From Strigamia acuminata (Eukaryota > Arthropoda > Chilopoda > Geophilomorpha > Linotaeniidae), in assembly GCA_949358305.1 (NCBI GenBank), contig OX442314.1, positions 558,001 to 622,000 of the forward strand: a stretch of 64,000 nt of DNA, written 5' to 3'. Below are positions 1 through 21,223 of this stretch, piece by piece. Position numbers and translations under genes: made by a program. Below the pieces are notes generated by a model. That model did no database searches. It was not told where the DNA came from and saw nothing but the letters and a program-made list of their open reading frames with translations. Numbering within the stretch: position 1 is the first letter of the stretch; the number at the start of each line of letters is the position of its first letter.

Positions 1-1033
1 TTTTTCTTAATAAGTAATTTAAAAAAAGAGAGAATTAACCTAGAACGACTGAAACCGGTCATTTTGACCGGTTGAAATAGCATGAACGATACACAATATA
101 TGAACAATACATGCATAATATGTGCGTACAATGTTTTGGCGTCAAATTGAGTTGATTTAAATTCAGAACATTTCAGAAGAAATTCAGCCATTGTAGTGAG
201 GTGTTGTTAGTAATACTAGATCCAGTCAATCTACCGGGTGACCTAAATAAAACAGGCCCAACTATACAAGGAGGGTTACTAAGGGTGTCTCAAAAAATGT
301 ATACACTGTTGAATTAATTATACATTAGTTATTAGTTTCTGGTGAACTTTTTTCTGTTCTTTCGTTCGATGTTTAGTTTTTGACAATCGGAGATTTTGTT
401 CTCAAGGTATTTGCGATTTTAATCAATTTTTGTCCCAATTTGCCAAGTTTGATTGCACTAGTCATTTCTGAATTTCAGATTTTGTGCTACTTTTTGAATC
501 TTCAGCAGTACTTTTGTGGATTTCTTCAGATGTATCAGTATGAGATCATGCAAAATTTTGCTAGAATTTGAAAGATCTTGTGAAATTTTGCTATGTAGAT
601 TTTGGTAAATTTTGCTATGTAAATTTTGTTAAATTTTGCTGTGTACATTTTGTTAAATTTTGTGAGATTTTACCTAAAGTAAAGTGATATGGTACCACAA
701 AATCGAGAGTAAAATTGATTAAAATTGCAAATATCTCGTGAACGAAAGTTCGGAGAGGAATAAACTGACCAAGAAACGTTAATTAAACAACACTGCCCAG
801 CTTCTGTGTGTGACAGGACGGTTGCCGGTGTAGCGTGCCTAACAGCACTGCCACACAGTGAGATAGGTGACCCCACCCCCAGACAACGAATTAAAGGTCA
901 AAACCCAACAATCTGGAGTCCCTGTCTCGTTATTACGCGAGTATGCGTCCCTCCCATTGTAGTAAATCCCCATACTGCATTGGGTAAGACCATATCCAGT
1001 CAAAATTGATGTATACTGTATTTAATTGAACAG
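1..1033. other. ALK intron sequence at the left edge
   Basis: No exon of the ALK ectodomain is supported before 1034. A transposon-end-like GGGTGTCTCAAAAAATGT lies near 283 and short TGTAAATTTTGTTAAATTTT repeats at about 595-665. Confidence 0.4.
35..240 (+). mobile_element. Possible left end of a piggyBac-like element
   Basis: TTAA followed by CCTAGAACGACTG and the ACCGGTCATTTTGACCGGT palindrome resembles the interior of the TTAA element at 21688-22227 (CCTAGAAAGGCC, ACCGGTCAAAATAAC, and a similar ACAATG..CGGCGTCAA stretch). I could not find its right end. Confidence 0.35.
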
Positions 1034-9889
<8,856 letters not shown>

Positions 9890-11170
9890 AAGAAGATTTT
9901 TCCTCGTCCGAGGGAAGAAAGATTGTACCCCATATTGGAGATTTAACACAAGCAGATTTAAATCATGTTTTGTTTGTTTATTTTTTTATTCTTATTCTTA
10001 AGGCCAGAGACGTTGACCAACCGAATTTTTCTCATAAAAATCATAAATTGTCGTCAAAGTCTAAAATTGACTTGAGATTCGTCAAGAAATTGTCACATTT
10101 ATCATGAGTAGGGCCCGGATAAATGCATAAATGCGTAGGAATTATTTTTATTCAATAAAAAGCCGGAATTTGCTATAAATGCATATTTTTCGAAAATGAG
10201 AAAATAAATGCATAAATCGCCATTTTTCCGGAAAGAAACGATACGTATCATGTACGTATCAATTTTTGCCTTTTTTTAAAGACACGTGTCGTGTATGTAT
10301 GCTTGCGTTCGGAAAACTGAGGACTTTGCCAAAAACAGACACCAGGGGAAGTCATTAAATTAGTGTCTAGAAAAAGTTTTAAGAAATAAAAAAAAATATA
10401 AAAAAAGATGATCCATTTACATCAAGAATGCTTAGAAATGGCATTAAGTTGTTATTTAACACCTGATTTCACTCGAATAAATTTATTTATTTATTTATTT
10501 TGCATAAAATGGAATTTTTAATGCATATTTTATGCGCATAAAACGAATTTTATTTTGCATAAATATCCGGGGTCTAATCATGAGGGTCCATTGGCCTCTG
10601 ATCAGTTGGTACGTCATTATGGCGGGGACCGACGTTCATAAATACTCTACGTTTGTGAATGTCGGCTCCTCGAGAGCTTTTTTTTAAATTTTTTTTAAAT
10701 TTGTTATGAATTCGTTTAGTTGAGTAGAAAGATTTAGGAAAGTGTGTACAACTGTACATTGTGTATATTTTTACATCAATTTTAGCTCTATTTATTTATT
10801 TTTTATTTAACTTTTTTTATTTATGTAAAATGTAATTATTAGTATATAAAACAATGATAATCGTATTTAATAAATAAATAAATAAATAAATAAATATTAA
10901 TGACGATATTTATATTTTCTGTGCTAAGTAGCCAAAGTTCTGTCCAAAATGGTCGGAATGAAATAAACCAATATAAAATACTATAAATACTTAGCAGATT
11001 TTTATATGTAGGGAAAAAAATAAATTGAAAAAAAATAAAAAATGCCATTGTAAACGTTTTATGTTTGTAATGATATAACGAAATAGAGACAACACAAAAT
11101 ATTGTAATTAATCAATTCTAGTTGTTGGTGGGTTTGAAAAACTGTAGAACGACTTAAAAACGAAATAAAT
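9890..11170 (+). other. Presumed ALK 3' untranslated region
   Basis: No coding sequence. It contains a hAT element (10109-10576), a TAAA microsatellite near 10867-10895, and an AATAAA at 11164-11169 that could end the transcript. The transcript end is inferred. Confidence 0.4.
10109..10576. mobile_element. hAT-like MITE with 8-bp target duplication
   Basis: TAGGGCCCGGATA at the left and the inverse of TAGACCCCGGATA at the right bound 468 bp. The perfect 8-bp duplication ATCATGAG lies at 10101-10108 and 10577-10584. No coding capacity. Confidence 0.75.
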
Positions 11171-14100
11171 TCTGTAATAAGATGTCCACTCGGCTGTTTA
11201 TTGAGCGAAAATCTCCAATTTTACAAGTGGAGAAATCGAAAAATTATACTGCGAATTTACCGCCATTTTATTTCGTTATTTCGTTAACAATTTTAGCACG
11301 AAGCGGCGCCACTCGTCCCACAATGCACTTATATCTCTTATTTTTCTCAAGAGGAATTTTTAACGGAAGTTTGAATAGAAAAAAACGAATAAAGAAAGAA
11401 ACAAAAAACAAAATAAAAATAAATTTTAAAAAAAGGCTTAATCAACCTGTGGATTTAATGCCGGAGAACAAACTTGCAACAACAACAACAAAAATCGATA
11501 TTTGAAGCTACAAATCCATGCATTTCTTTCAATAAAACCGAAAATAATGATTTAATTCGCCACCAGACGATGTTTTGGCAAAAACGACGCGAATTTATGC
11601 TTATTTGAACGCATTTTAATGCGATTTATGTTTACAATTTGATCGAAAGGGCTAAAAATAGCGGATGACGTCATTCGGACAAGTGCATGATTTATTGAAC
11701 GATCGAAAAAGATGGGGAACGAAAGCAGAAATAGAAAAGCGTCAATTTGTACGCGCACGTTTAGAATGTAGTGCGCAAGCGCAGCTGTTGCGGGCTGCGG
11801 GTAAAAGCCCTCCGCCCCCGCTTTTCAAGTTGCAAATGCGTGGGCATCGATCCGATGACGGAGCAGCGGGATCTCGCGGCGACCGCCAAAATCAAACTGC
11901 ACGCGTAAATATCCTCGAATGACGTCACTCGTCGTCGTCGTCAAGCCGCGGCGATGGCGTCAACGTGAAAAGCGGCACGTGTGCGTGATTATGTGTCCCG
12001 ATACCTGTTAATGCACGTCGACGAATCAACGATTGAATTCCAGGAGCAGGTGCGAGTGCAGGCGCATCTTTTTATTCGCCATGCACCGCATGTCGGCACC
12101 GGTCGCAATCGCCGCCACGGACGAACACGAATAACGGAAACACGAACAACACCAAAAGGTAATAATTTGCATATTTAAATTTGTGCATATATTACGAGTT
12201 GGAGCGATTTTTATTTTCCGCAAATCTTTATCTTTTCCTTTCCCGAACCTTGAATTTCAGGTTTTCGGACCAACGCAAAAATTCAAATGTTGCGCCTTGT
12301 GACGTCATTAGCACACACGACGTTTTGTATCACGGTAGTGGCATTTTGTTCACTATTTTTCTAGTTATCTTTGCAATTGGCATCGGGTGTCCCGGAGCCC
12401 CGCACGCGTCGCTGCTCAGTTAAACCTTGACCTTTGCTCATCATTATTCTCGTGCTCGTGCGCGCACCCGAACCCGACTCGGATGGCGCGAACAAGTGCT
12501 GCGCGGCGCGCGTGCGCGTGCGCCGTGGACGGCGCTTGCGTTAGTGGCAAGAGTTGAGTTCGGCTCGGAACGGAGCCCCGCGTGCCACTCGGCCATGGAG
12601 GGCCCATCGGGGCCGGCGGGGGCGGACTCGGGCTGAGCGGCGCAAGATCGGACGGCAACCCTTCACAGTCGTACGTACTCGCGCTTTGCGTTTTCGTCAT
12701 TTGAGTCATGTGACCTTTGCATTTGGAATGTTGCGCGGCTCCCTCCGCATGCAGCATCAGGTGCATAGATACAATAGACAGATAGAAGCTATAAATACAT
12801 TTTGGCATTGTTTTATCAGTTTGGTCGCAAATTGTGCGAAAGAAAAGCGTTTTTCGGTTTTTTCGATTTGTTTTCTTTTCAGTTGCGGATGTGAATTGTT
12901 GGAGGGAATTTTCGTTGTTTTTAATGTTGGTTTCAGGGTTCTTTTGCGGGTTTCCATGGTGACGGTTTGCATGAATGACGCCAATGGGATGACGCGGGCG
13001 AGTAAACTCGATGCGAATTTGCTTTTCTTTTTCTTTTAAACTCGACAAAGCCAATTTCGTTGGGTTTTTGTCGAACGATTTTCTTCGTTTGTTTTGCTTT
13101 CGTTTGCGTTTGCTTTTGTTGGTTTTTCGGAAATGGGTTTGTGGTTTGCTCGTCAAGGTCGACAAATTTGTATTTTTTCGAAATTTGCGTCGAATTCGGC
13201 TTTAGAAATTGATTTTGTGTTGATTTTTCGGCAAATTGCATTAAATTCGACAAAATTTTGCATTTAAAATAAAAAAAAAATAAGCGTCGAAATGGATTTT
13301 TCGAAATTTTTTGAAAATAAAAATTATTGTTGGATGATTGATTTTTCGGCAAATTGCATTGAATTCGACATAATTTTTCATTTTTCGTCAAAATGGATTT
13401 TTCGAAATTTTTCGAAAATTGCGTCGGATTTGGCGAAAATGGATAAATTCAGATCGAATTTTTAAAAAATGCATTTTTTTTTTTGCTAAAAATTAGGTCA
13501 AACATTTAAATTTCGAAACAATGCATCCTAAAATCGCCGAATTTCGAAAAACATGTCGACAAAACAAATTTTTCGAAAAAATGCGTCGAAAGAAGGAAAA
13601 AATCAAAGACATTCATTTGAAAAAAAAAAAAATAGATGAAGAGGAAATTTTAAATGCAGCAAAATGCATTGTTGCATCAAGATTCGAGATTTGCGGGGAA
13701 TGCAAAAAGGGTTTGATTGTTTATTGATCGATTATCGATGTCACCTTGGAACGGCCAAGTCTAACTGGTCGCTCTCGGTCGTCATTCTAATGAAGGTGAA
13801 GCAACATTTCTATTTTTAGACCTCGATCGATACGACGCACGTTAGCGCATTGACGTCACACTTTGTGCGCACGCGCGCTCGGCCTCGTTCATTCATTGTT
13901 TGCTGGAATCGCGCGTCATTGAAGAATCGAGCAGTTTCATTCACCGTGGCGCGCGCATGCTGCAGCCTCGATCTCGTTTTTTCGCCGTCGCCATGGCAAC
14001 TTGTTTTCAACGAATTTCTCCGGTTCGATAATTCGTCGTAAAGGGGCGCGGTGCTAAAAATAGACCGGATGTTGATGATGCGATGCGATGCGATCAAGGA

Positions 14101-16059
14101 TGCGATGCCATATGCGATGCCACGCACGCGCGTGCGCATTAAAAATTAAAAATTAAAAATTGCAAAACAAATTAAAGAATTTATCTCATTCATTTTTTTC
14201 CCTCCGCCCACAAGGGCGCGCGTCACGGTTTTTTCATAATTATTTGTGATTGCGAAACCGGAAGTTGTTTTGCTTTGAATGGAATTGCAAATGGCCGTTT
14301 GCGCCTTGAACGAGCGAGATTACGATCCATTGAAGGAAGAAAACTGGGTCATATCGCTTTTCCTGCTTGTTTACGTCGGCAGCGCCGCGGTGGCGATAAA
14401 GCGAAACTGGGGTCACGAATTTCAAGTTGCGAGATAAGACCTTGAACGGACACGATCATCGTCATTAATAAACGACGGATCGATGTATCAATGAGATGCG
14501 CTGACGTAATTTAATCTCAATGGTTTTAACTGCAAATGACGAATGACGTCATGAGTGACCGGCCGAGGTTGCTAGGAGAATTTAATGGCGATCTTCCCGC
14601 GATGATCGATTTCGAGAAGCACGCACTTATTTATTTCAATAAATCTAATGAATACATTGAAGGAAATGCAAGTTTTCATTCACACGACGAAGCCATTTAT
14701 TATTTTTAAATTTCCGTTTTCTTTTCGTGAATGATTTTCGTTTTTCTTGTATCGGGGTAAAGGGAAAAGGTGAAAGGTTAGCGAAAGTAGGTCAGAAATG
14801 ACGTCACTCGCAGCCTCATTTTGCGCACGAAGATTTAGCGAGGAGAAGCATCGCCACGGAAACCGATTTGTATCGGATTTTAAAAAATCGATGAGCGAGA
14901 GGCGTAACACCATTCACAAACGTGGTTCGGTGCGCCATCAATGAGCTCGCAGCTCCGCTTAACGAGGACAAGTCGATTTGAAAATGTATGAACGAGACAC
15001 GAATCCATTGAGAAAATAATGCCCGTTGCGAGCGCTGTGTTGGTTGGCGCCCTCGCGTGGCGAAACCGCCAAGCCGCATCAAGGTGTTTTCTTTTTCCTT
15101 TCATTTTTTTCCGTTGAAATTCGATGCTTTATTTATTCATTTTTTCGTTCGGTTTAACGACGATTCCGGCTGTTTAATTTTTTTTAATTTTTTTATCAGT
15201 TGCCAACTCGGATGTTACATCCGGGAACCCGCGGCTTCCGGCCTGGCGAAAAAGATGCGGTTTGGGGGTTGTTTAGGCCTAACGAGCACTTTCTGGCAGC
15301 CAATCAGGCGTGGTTAATCGTTACCACGTGACAAACGACTGGAGATAGAATAAAAATTGGTGTGTTTTGATTTTTCAATATCGCTCGCTCGGGATTGGCT
15401 GGTGGCCGAACGAAAAACAATTTCTATTGGCTTTTGCTTTTCCATGTCACATTTTATATCCCATCCCCTATCCCGTGCAGTTTTGCAATGGGGATTGGAT
15501 TCGTCGAGTCGATTGTGTTCACAAGTGAACTGGATGTAAACAAAAGTTGGAATAATCCGTGTCGTTTATTAATGAGCGCATCTATTTATAGCGGCGACCG
15601 CGGCAAATCTTGTCTTCGCACTAAATTTCAATGTCAACCGAACCACAACAATTTTAATTTACTCTCGGAAACTTTTACGGACTCGCGCCGAAGCGTGATA
15701 ACGACTAAACGACAAACAACATGGCCGCCGCCGTCGAACCCCCGCACAATTTAATTTAATTCGTTAATAAATTAATAAAAAATTTAATAATTAATTTAAT
15801 AATTTCTATTTTTTAAATTTCGAATTTATTTCGTTTTTAATTTTTAATTTTGCAATTGAATAATAATTTCGGGGTGGGTTTGTCGTTTTCTCTTACCTGG
15901 TTCGCCATAGGTCTCGGCTATGGGTGGCGTGGCGGGTCATCGCCGTCGACCAATGGGAGAAGCGCGCCACCTCCAGTCCGCCATGGCGCCGGGTCTCGAC
16001 TCGTGTCTTCGTCGTTTCGGCAACGAGCGAGCTTGTTTTCGGCGCGATTTCGTCGCCAC
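11171..16059. other. Gene-free stretch with CRE palindromes and CpG-rich patches
   Basis: I see no convincing exon. It holds six perfect TGACGTCA sites (11666, 11920, 12300, 13851, 14544 and 14799, start positions) and CpG-rich patches at about 12430-12660 and 15900-16060 with CCAAT boxes, consistent with distal regulatory DNA of SPRED. The ATG at 12594 opens only 13 codons. Confidence 0.4.
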
Positions 16060-16070
16060 GATGAATTGCA
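16060..16070 (+). other. Candidate alternative first coding exon of SPRED
   Basis: An ATG AAT TGC AG followed by a GTACGG donor ends in the same phase as the chosen SPRED first exon and would give MNCS joined to the EVH1 domain. It sits in a CpG-rich stretch (15900-16070) with a CCAAT box near 15950, and three in-frame upstream ATGs (15920, 15953, 15983) could extend it. This could equally be chance. Confidence 0.25.
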
Positions 16071-17538
16071 GGTACGGTTATATCGTCCCGATTTCCGTCC
16101 CGGAAGTCTCGCCGCCATTTTCTCGAGTTTTCCGGCTTTTGTTTCGTCCGCGGCGCCGATTTGCATCGCTTTGCTCGACTCTGCATTTCATTTTTTCATT
16201 TTGATTTACCAATTTTTATTTCTCGCTTTTTCAATGGCGATCGCTTGGATTTTCGGTTCCGATTGATTGGGGATTTGGATTTGGACGTTGTTTTCTGCTT
16301 CCGGTTTGTTTGGGCTTTGTTTTTGGTATAATCCGTCTCTCGGGTTTTTTTTTTTTAAATTGTTTTTCAATGAAAAATTGAGGCTTTATTTCTGCCATAT
16401 TGGTTTTCATCCTTCTTGGAAAATTAATCAATTTTTATTTTTATAATTTTGTGTATTTTTTTTTATTTATTTAATAATTCTTTCTAATTAGGCCTAAAAC
16501 TCCGCTCGGGAGTGGCTTCACCTGACCACTACAGGTTGAAAGTGAAAGGAATCGATGCATTTACCCTGACTTGAGCTTGTCGTCAATGATAACGTGTAAA
16601 AACAAAATAGGCCTAACCAAGTTGCATGCGATTTTCCATCCCCACCTGCAATGGCTGCCGAGATTAATTGTATTAACCAATGAATGAGAGGAACGATAAT
16701 TTTTAGACATTGCATAAAATTGTAGAATTGTATACATTTTTGTTCAATTAGGGCCCTGAAAATGGTTTCGAGCACGGGCCCCCGGACCTTAGAATCCGCT
16801 TGTGACTTGCGGGGCCTAATACCTTGTTCGCGCCAGAAAGCTTGGGCTAGCCTGAAATTTAAATCTAGTTCTGGATGATTTAGCCTACAATATGATTAGG
16901 CTAATGCATTCACACGAAGAATAAAGGCTAGGCTAGCATGCAGCCAATACAATAGACAATCAACTGACCATACTGCGCACGGAATTGTGGGAAGTGACAT
17001 TGGTAGTTATCTAGTTTGCACAACTGGATTAGGATTATTTAGTTTAAAAATTTTTAAACTAGATAATTTTGGGCTAGATTGGTTTGCTCTAAGAACTAGA
17101 ACTAGATTTAAATGTTAGGCTAGCCCAAACTTTGTGGTGCTCAGTATAAACCAGTATAAACCAAGTTTGGGTTAGGCTAAGTTTGAGTTAGGACAGAACT
17201 GACAGAACTGGCAAATACCGAGCAGCCGGTCGTCATGGGGCCTGAAACAGGGCTGGACTGGGTAGAAATTTAGTACCGGGAAATCTGGATGGGTAACCCT
17301 GCTACTGCTATCCTATATGCATCAATTCTGTACAGCAGATGCAAAAGGAGTTAACCAATCTCGGTCTGCGACCACCGAAACCAGTACATTGAGATCAATT
17401 GCGTGGTTTGGTTTTCACAGTTTTGCTATTGTGGTGGCCATTGTGGTGGGATGTTACGTTACTAAAGGTCTACACAGGATTTGTCACTCAGTTTGCGACA
17501 GGTAATTTTCCCTTACAATTATGACATTTTTTACACTA
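16071..17538. other. Gene-free stretch with degenerate repeat ends
   Basis: No exon is supported. CAGGGCTGGACTGG at 17247-17260 matches a terminal sequence also present at 40835-41009. The rest looks like unique AT-rich or decayed repeat DNA. Confidence 0.4.
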
Positions 17539-18883
17539 AGGTGCGGCACAAAAAATTATGAACACATGGGATTTGTACGTTTTGAAATGATCTCGTCGTT
17601 TTACGGTTTTCTAACCTATTCCAATCGTTTTTTACATCAAAATAACCAAGAAACCTTGCTTTTGAAAATGGAAACTTTTAATTTTCTCTTAATCAACAAA
17701 AATGAAAAAATACCTAGGTTCAAAAAATTATGAACAGTAGGTTAACAATGATTTATGACAATGTAGGGAATGATTTAGTATCATTTAATACCCAATAAAG
17801 TTACCCTGCGTTAGGATAACTATGTACACCCTGTCTGAAATGGAATTAATTAGTGATTTTAAAATTGAAAAGTAGCCGCAGCTTTGTGGGCTGGGGCATT
17901 GTCTTGCTGAAAGGTGGCTTTTCTGCCTTCGAGTCTAGTTTTGTAGGGACGTAAATGATTCTTTAGCATGTCCTGATATGCATTTGCATACATCCTTCCA
18001 GAAATTAAGGCTAAAGATGTTTTTTCCTTAAAACTAAAACCACTCCATATCATCACAATTCCTCCACCTTTGAAAAATACTCCTCTTCTTTATTTAAATT
18101 ATGCCAATAGTATTTATTGCCATCTGGGCCATTAAGGTTGAACTTTTTTCATCACAGAAAATTATTTTTCTCCATTCTGCATCCCAGGTTGGATATTTTC
18201 TTTGTGCTTCTTTTTCAGGAATGGTTTTACCTTCTTTTTCATCTACTTACTATTGTCATTCTTCTTCAAAACTCAAGTAACTGTGGTATTTTATACATTT
18301 ACACTCAATTCATTAGCAATTTTTTGAGCAGACTGATTTTTATTTACAGCCAAATGGAAAATGCGTCGCAGATCATGTTGTTTCAGTTTGCTTTTTCTCA
18401 CACACTTCTTTCTCTAAGTCAAACTACTTTTGCCATTGATGTATTGTGATACGGTAGACTTTGCTTTGTTCAACCGACTTGCAATTACGCTGAGAGAGAC
18501 TTTTTCAGCTACTAGAGTATCAATTTTGGCAGCATGGTATGAAATCGCCATTTCCACATTAAAATCACTAATTAATTCCATGTCAGACAGGCTGTACATA
18601 GTTATCCTAAAGTAGGATAACTTTATTTGGTATTAAATGGTACTAAATCATTGCTTACATTGTCATAAATCATTGTTAACCTATTGTTCATAATTTTTTG
18701 AACCTAGGTACTTTTTCATTTTAGTTGATTACGACAAAAATTAAAAGTTCCCATGTTCAAAAACAAGGTTTCTTGGTTATTTTGATGTAAAAAAACGATT
18801 GGAATAGGTTAGAAAACCATAAAATAACGAGATCATTTCAAAATGTACAAATCCCATGTGTTCATAATTTTTGTGCCGCACCT
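17539..18883 (-). mobile_element. Defective Tc1-like element with long inverted ends
   Basis: AGGTGCGGCAC and its inverse bound 1345 bp flanked by TA. The minus strand carries Tc1 transposase pieces: a helix-turn-helix start at 18599-18414 (MYSLSDMELISDF..., SRLNKAKSTVSQYING) and a catalytic-domain piece at 18056-17859 with QQDNAPAHKA. The reading frame between them is broken. The left end carries an inverted copy of the right end, including the first 17 codons of the transposase. Confidence 0.8.
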
Positions 18884-19413
18884 TATGTGTGTAGTGTAAG
18901 GTAAAAGTGTTAGGATTTGGGTGCTGGTTCAAGTTTTATGTTATAGTTATAAAATTAGACTTAACCTTATACATGTCACGTGATTTCCGAAACTAGTATT
19001 GTCTCGTTAACATAAAAAGAGAGAATTCATGTTTTTAACTGTTTGAAAACAATTAGATAAACCGTTAAACGTGTGAATGAAGCGGAGAATTTAAAATGGC
19101 GGCGGAAGAGGTGATTGCTAATCCAAATTTTTAGCCAGTGACGTAAATAGTGGAAAACTACGCTGTGTTCAGTTATATAGTGTAAGCTCTGGTAGAGTTA
19201 TAAGTTTTCCACTAACAAGTAAGCTTATAGCCATGACGGGGGTTTTTATAAAGGAAAAGTAGCTGCCGCAAACTGTGTATTGTCTGATATGTATTTACAG
19301 TGAGTGGGAACAAATAGATGATTTTTAGAAATAATAATAAAGAATTTGAGTGTTTTGTGTTTGAATTTGCTAGAATGGCGCCAACGTTGGCTAATTTGAG
19401 CTAGAATTACAAG

Positions 19414-19562
19414 TATACTCTTTCCACACTCAAGGTTGACCCTGGAAGCTGGGCTCCCATTGGCCTACTTAGAACTGCAATGTAACTATATTGCATTGCA
19501 TTTCTAAGTAGGCCAATGGGAGCCCAGCTTCCAGGGTCAACCTTGAGTGTGGAAAGAGTATA
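19414..19562. mobile_element. Perfect 60-bp inverted repeat (palindromic MITE)
   Basis: The arms 19414-19473 and 19503-19562 are exact reverse complements around a 29-base loop. Each arm carries GGCCAATGGGAGCC. Perfect identity suggests a recent origin or conversion between arms. Confidence 0.75.
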
Positions 19563-19879
19563 GATGTGTTTTTGTTTTGTTTAAAATGTTGTATAATGAA
19601 ATGTTGATGTTTTTGTGTGTTTTCAGTAGATGCTCATGCACCAATACACCATCATTGTGTTAGGAGGAGAGATGGCCGAATCAAGTCCCAGGTGAGTTGG
19701 TTTGTGGCGGAAGTAGACTGGGAGTGACATCATCTTTGGACAATCGCTATTCTGTGTCCCTGTTGCTGTTTCTTTCTCTTTCTGTCGTCGTGGAAAGGAA
19801 ATGTGGACATTTTTTGACATTGTTCGACGTTTGTTTGTCGTTTTGTTTGAATTAACACGAAATGATGTTGTTGAATTTG

Positions 19880-20345
19880 ATTAATTTGTCAGAATTGTCG
19901 ACAAAATTGCAAAATTTGTCAGAATTTTCGACAAAATTGAAAAATTTGTCTGAATTTTTGACAAAATTGCAAAATTTGTCAGAATTTTCGATAAAATTGC
20001 AAAATTTGTCAGAATTTTGGACAAAATTGCAAAATTTGTCTGAATTTTGGACAAAATTGCAAAATTTGTCTGAATTTTCGACAAAATTGCAAAATTTGTC
20101 AGAATTTTGGACAAAATTGCAAAATTTGTCTGAATTTTGGACAAAATTGCAAAATTTGTCTGAATTTTCGACAAAATTGCAAAAATTGTCAGAATTTTTG
20201 ACAAAATTGCAAACTTTGTCAGAATTTTCGACAAAATTGCAAAATTTGTCAGAACTTTCAAGAAAATTGCGAAATTTGTGATAAATTTGAACAAAACTGC
20301 GACATTTGCGATAAATTTCGGCAAAATTACGAAATTTGTGACAAA
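19880..20345. repeat. 30-bp minisatellite
   Basis: About 14 to 15 copies of a unit containing GACAAAATTGCAAAATTTGT, decaying at the right end. It stays open in a frame on each strand only because the period is 30. Confidence 0.9.
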
Positions 20346-20707
20346 TTTAGATGAGTTTACGGCAAAAAATATGCCAACTCTAATTACTGCTTGAAAATTG
20401 ATGTATTATTTGCATTGAAGTGAAGTGAGCTCATTTCATTTCTTCGAATTTTCCCTCCCGTTTATTTATTATGTATTTATTTATTTATTTATTTATTTAT
20501 TTACTTATTTATTTATTACATTTCAAACTTGCGAGCGAAATAATAGAGAACACCACATCAAACAAATTTTGAAAAAGTGTGAAAACCTAAATTGAATAAA
20601 ATATATTTTAATAAAATTATTTTTCTGCACACTAAATTATATTTTGCCGTGTATGCACCAACAGGAATTTATTTGTCGGTTTGATTTACTTGTTAGACAA
20701 TAAGCGG

Positions 20708-21180
20708 CTAGGCGCGTTCAAAGTTTCAGCGGACGTTATAACTACAGTTCTATTTTACTTAACGTTTGATTTAAAAATAATGCCTGAAAATTGTTTATTG
20801 TATTTTTAAATGTTATTTTTAAATCAAACGTTAAATCAAATTGAAGTATATTTATAACGTTCGCCAAAAATGTGAATGCGGGATGTCGGTTGTCCGCCAT
20901 TTGTCCGCAAAATAACGTCATTTTGTACCGTTTCGGCCGGATGTCGCCACGAACATAAGACAGAATCGCATTACAGTCTAATAACGATTAAATTGTGTTA
21001 GATGTGAAGTCCTGTCGTTGATCGTTCTAGGTTAAATGAAAGAAAAGCAATTTTTATGCTCCATGTACTTGCAAACGATACAACAAATGGGCCTAAGAAC
21101 GAACACACAACATTTTCCTACTATTTTGACTGTTTTTGTAAATGGTATAAACCGAATGTTTGAGCACACCTATTCCAAAT
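20708..21180. mobile_element. Possible MITE with AGGCGCGTTCAAAG end, containing a hairpin
   Basis: The left end AGGCGCGTTCAAAGTTTC recurs inverted at 3637-3650 and as AGGCGCGTTCA at 7630-7640. The right end near 21178 shows a diverged inverse (TTTGAGCACACCTATT). A 21-bp perfect inverted repeat lies inside at 20760-20780 and 20813-20833. Confidence 0.45.
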
Positions 21181-21223
21181 TGTCAGTTCAGTTCATATGG
21201 CAAGACAAAAACACCAACTAAAC

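Larger units (their letters stand above)
18884..20707. other. Gene-free stretch
   Basis: Apart from the palindrome at 19414-19562, the 30-bp minisatellite and an ATTT microsatellite near 20461-20518, I see nothing here. Open frames across the minisatellite are produced by its unit length being a multiple of three. Confidence 0.4.

Noticed and set aside
12594-12636. ATG GAG GGC CCA... as a SPRED first exon
   Set aside because: It runs into a stop after 13 codons and has no GT donor in a suitable phase.
12416-13165. 249-codon minus-strand frame upstream of SPRED
   Set aside because: Low-complexity Lys/Asn-rich to Pro-rich product with no recognisable domain and no splice support.
19862-20324. 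Open frames of about 140 codons on both strands
   Set aside because: A 30-bp minisatellite; a repeated ten-residue peptide on both strands with no domain.
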